NCBI RefSeq assembly: GCF_027925385.1
Contig: NZ_AP027142.1
Coordinates: forward strand, 1,842,001 to 1,906,000
Reading direction: 5' to 3'
Length of the DNA stretch: 64,000 nt
From: Methylocystis iwaonis
Lineage (GTDB): Bacteria > Pseudomonadota > Alphaproteobacteria > Rhizobiales > Beijerinckiaceae
Shown here: piece after piece, positions 62,174 to 64,000 of the stretch
Numbering within the stretch: the first letter of the stretch is position 1
How the letters are laid out: every line of letters starts with the position of its first letter
Made by a program: the position numbers and the translations under genes
The notes under the pieces: model-generated
The model's database searches: none
What the model saw: only the letters and a program-made list of their open reading frames with translations
What the model was told of the DNA's origin: nothing

Positions 62174-63343
62174 ATGCCAGGGACGGATTCTCTTTTAGAC
62201 GCTGTTCGGCGGATCGAGCCCATCATCCGCGAAAATGCTGCGGCGGCCGAGCGTGATCGCCGATTGTCGCCGCAAGCGGCAGCGGCGATGCGCGAGGCGG
62301 GCCTTTACCGACTCTGGCGGCCCAAGGCGCTCGGCGGGCTGGAAGTCGATCCCAAGACGGGTTTCCGCGTCATCGAGGAACTCGGCCGCATCGACAGCGC
62401 AGCAAGCTGGAATTTGCAGGTGTCGATCGCCCACGACCTTTTCGGGCCATGGTTCCCCGACGACGCCGCGCGCGAAATCTTTGGGGGCGACGCCATCGTC
62501 GTCGGCGGCCAGCAGCCGGCGCGTCGGGCAGTTCCCGTGGCGGGCGGCTATCTTCTTTCGGGCGGCACGCCTTTTGTCAGCGGCGCACATCAGGCGACCG
62601 CTTATCTGGGCTATGCCAACATCGTTGAGGATGGCGATCTGTGCCGTAACGCCGACGGCGCGCCGGAAACGCTTTTGGTCGCCTGCTCGGCGAAAGACGC
62701 GACGATCGTCGACAACTGGAACGTCTTCGGCATGCGGGGGACGGGCAGTCATGATGTCGACGTGCATGACGCATTCGTCCCCGCCAATTGGGCCGTTCCT
62801 TGGGAGCCGCTGCGCAAACCGGGCAGCGCCTATGACGGGCCGCTCTATCGCCTGACAGTCTGGCCGGCGATCGCCGCGCTGACGCCGCCAGCGCTCGGCA
62901 TCGCCCGGGCGGCCATCGACGAGGCGATCGCGCTCATCACGAAAAAGACGCCAGCTTTTGGCGCAAAGAAGCTGGAGGACAACGGCGTCGTGCAGTCCCA
63001 ACTGGCGCGCGCGGAAGCGAGGCTCGGCGCCGGACGCGCCTTCTTCTATCAGACGTTTGAAGAGGCCTATGCGCAAGCGGTCGCGGGCCAGCCAATCGAT
63101 ACAAAAATAAAGGGGAGATTGCAGCTCGCCATCACCCACGCCATGCTCGAAGCCACGGCGGCGGTGGACATCGTGCATGAGATTGTCGGCGCCTCCGGCA
63201 TACGTGAGGAGTTTCGTTTCGCGCAGCATTTCCGCGATGTCCACGTCATCACGCAGCACGGCTTCATCAACGCCGCGAAACTGCAGCCGGTCGGGCAGAT
63301 CATGCTGGGCCTTGCGCCCGACTGGCCATTCTTCGCGTTTTGA
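62174..63343 (+). CDS. Acyl-CoA dehydrogenase-like flavoprotein
   Basis: 389-residue flavoprotein of the acyl-CoA dehydrogenase fold, closest in style to the group D flavin monooxygenases (HsaA/HpaB-like). Conserved features are AAAMREAGLYRLWRPKALGGLEVDP, SAASWNLQVSIAHD and MRGTGSHDVDVHDAFVP in the middle beta domain; EIVGASGI is near the C-terminus. The catalytic Glu of true acyl-CoA dehydrogenases is not evident. Substrate unknown. ATG 62174 follows GGGGAGG. Confidence 0.85.
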   Translation: MPGTDSLLDAVRRIEPIIRENAAAAERDRRLSPQAAAAMREAGLYRLWRPKALGGLEVDPKTGFRVIEELGRIDSAASWNLQVSIAHDLFGPWFPDDAAREIFGGDAIVVGGQQPARRAVPVAGGYLLSGGTPFVSGAHQATAYLGYANIVEDGDLCRNADGAPETLLVACSAKDATIVDNWNVFGMRGTGSHDVDVHDAFVPANWAVPWEPLRKPGSAYDGPLYRLTVWPAIAALTPPALGIARAAIDEAIALITKKTPAFGAKKLEDNGVVQSQLARAEARLGAGRAFFYQTFEEAYAQAVAGQPIDTKIKGRLQLAITHAMLEATAAVDIVHEIVGASGIREEFRFAQHFRDVHVITQHGFINAAKLQPVGQIMLGLAPDWPFFAF

Positions 63344-63369
63344 CGTTTGATCAGCTCGCATTGGGAAAA

Positions 63370-63476
63370 TGTCATTCCCGGCGGGCTGAAAGCCCGACCG
63401 GGAATCCAGAGCCACAAAAGCGCTGGTTTGGCTCTGGATTCCCGATCGCTCGCTCAAGCGAGCGTCGGGAATGACA
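63370..63476. repeat. Family A repeat copy 6
   Basis: tgtcattcccggcgggctga to gagcgtcgggaatgacacc. It is nearly identical to copy 1, including ccagagcc/gctctgg arms and gctcgctcaagcgagc. Confidence 0.9.
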
Positions 63477-63527
63477 CCGGCCCAACAAGCGGATCTCGAA
63501 AGTCTATCAACTTTTGCGGAATGCGCT

Positions 63528-64000
63528 CTAAGTCCGCTTGCCCCACATCAGAAACAGCGCCGCATCGCCGGGCAGGCCCTCGGGAAAATCGACGATCTGC
63601 GCGGCAATTTTGAAGCCGCGCGGCTGCAGCTCGTTGCGCCAGCGCTTGAAGACATCAGCCGGCTCGCCGCGCAGCGTTTCCGGCCAGTGCGAGTCGGGCG
63701 CGTTGATCGCGCGCCCGCCATCGAGGCAGAGCTGGGCCGGAAATCGGATGAGCATGTGCTCGGTTAGGCCCGAGGCGGCGGCGCGGCGGGCCTGAGAAAC
63801 CATCTCGCGCCATTGCCCTTCGGTGAGGCGCTGGGCGGCGAGCTCCTTGATGCGCTGCTCGCGCAATTCCAACATGGCGCGGTGGCGGTCGTCGCGCTCC
63901 TTATCGAGCTGGCGCTCATGCGCGGCGACGAGATCGCGAAACTCTTCGGCTGTTGCGATGTCGCAGGCTTCCGGTTCGCGTCGCGTTTCCGAAAGGATGG
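63528..64000 (-). CDS. Hypothetical protein, N-terminus beyond window
   Basis: The C-terminal about 157 residues of a gene running off the right end of the window; the frame is open from the TAG at 63528 to the end. The visible N-terminal part is a charged helix likely to be a coiled coil (EEFRDLVAAHERQLDKERD, then LELREQRIKEL), followed by a compact domain with LIRFPAQLCLDGG and AALFLMWGKR. A Met at 63875 could be an internal start, but the frame upstream looks equally coding. Family not recognised. Confidence 0.65.
   Translation of the reverse strand, partial: ILSETRREPEACDIATAEEFRDLVAAHERQLDKERDDRHRAMLELREQRIKELAAQRLTEGQWREMVSQARRAAASGLTEHMLIRFPAQLCLDGGRAINAPDSHWPETLRGEPADVFKRWRNELQPRGFKIAAQIVDFPEGLPGDAALFLMWGKRT

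Overview
The window is a GC-rich alphaproteobacterial chromosome segment from a type II methanotroph (Methylocystis/Methylosinus group, Methylocystaceae). The evidence is a complete particulate methane monooxygenase operon pmoCAB (48102-51329) whose copper ligands fall at the residue numbers of the Methylosinus trichosporium OB3b proteins, PQQ cofactor genes, and Rhizobiales-type housekeeping neighbourhoods (trp-moa block, purM-purN, ldtR, trcR-like DUF1013). Species cannot be fixed from the sequence alone.

Layout. 1-4.8 kb: a MerR regulator, heme A synthase, then a tightly overlapping three-gene unit (TIGR04222-type membrane protein with a Cys/Gly tail, DUF692/MNIO oxidase, partner protein) that looks like a peptide-modification system, then fliJ. 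4.9-9 kb: a cupin protein and pqqB-pqqC-pqqDE, in which PqqD is fused to PqqE. 9.3-12 kb: a lipoprotein hydrolase and an intact IS481-type element sitting inside an older palindromic repeat. 12-27 kb: trpG-trpD facing moeA-moaC-trpC, psd-pssA, a CBS site-2 protease, LdtR, NadM-Nudix, then DUF6163, trpE and ppiD. 27-38 kb: small envelope proteins, arsR-arsC-acr3, tpiA, ndk, purM-purN, DUF1013 and an acyl-CoA synthetase. 39-46 kb: ABC exporter, a P63C-domain gene of foreign look, guaB, and a small unrecognised two-gene unit. 46-55.6 kb: a dihaem peroxidase, pmoCAB, and pmoD-copC-copD/cytochrome c-PCuAC for periplasmic copper handling. 56-64 kb: GT87 enzyme, aspartate aminotransferase, SRPBCC protein, sodB, a second PmoD-like protein, an acyl-CoA dehydrogenase-like flavoprotein and a gene cut by the window edge.

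Several loci fit one lifestyle. PQQ serves methanol dehydrogenase downstream of pMMO. The pmoD/copC/copD/PCuAC genes and the second PmoD-like protein fit copper delivery to pMMO. Heme A synthase serves the terminal oxidase. The MNIO unit next to it may be another metal-related modification system.

A striking background feature is at least six families (A-F) of palindromic interspersed repeats of about 80-250 bp. They sit between operon genes (pqqC/pqqDE, trpG/trpD, moaC/moeA, purM/purN), nest inside one another, and in one case were split by the IS element.
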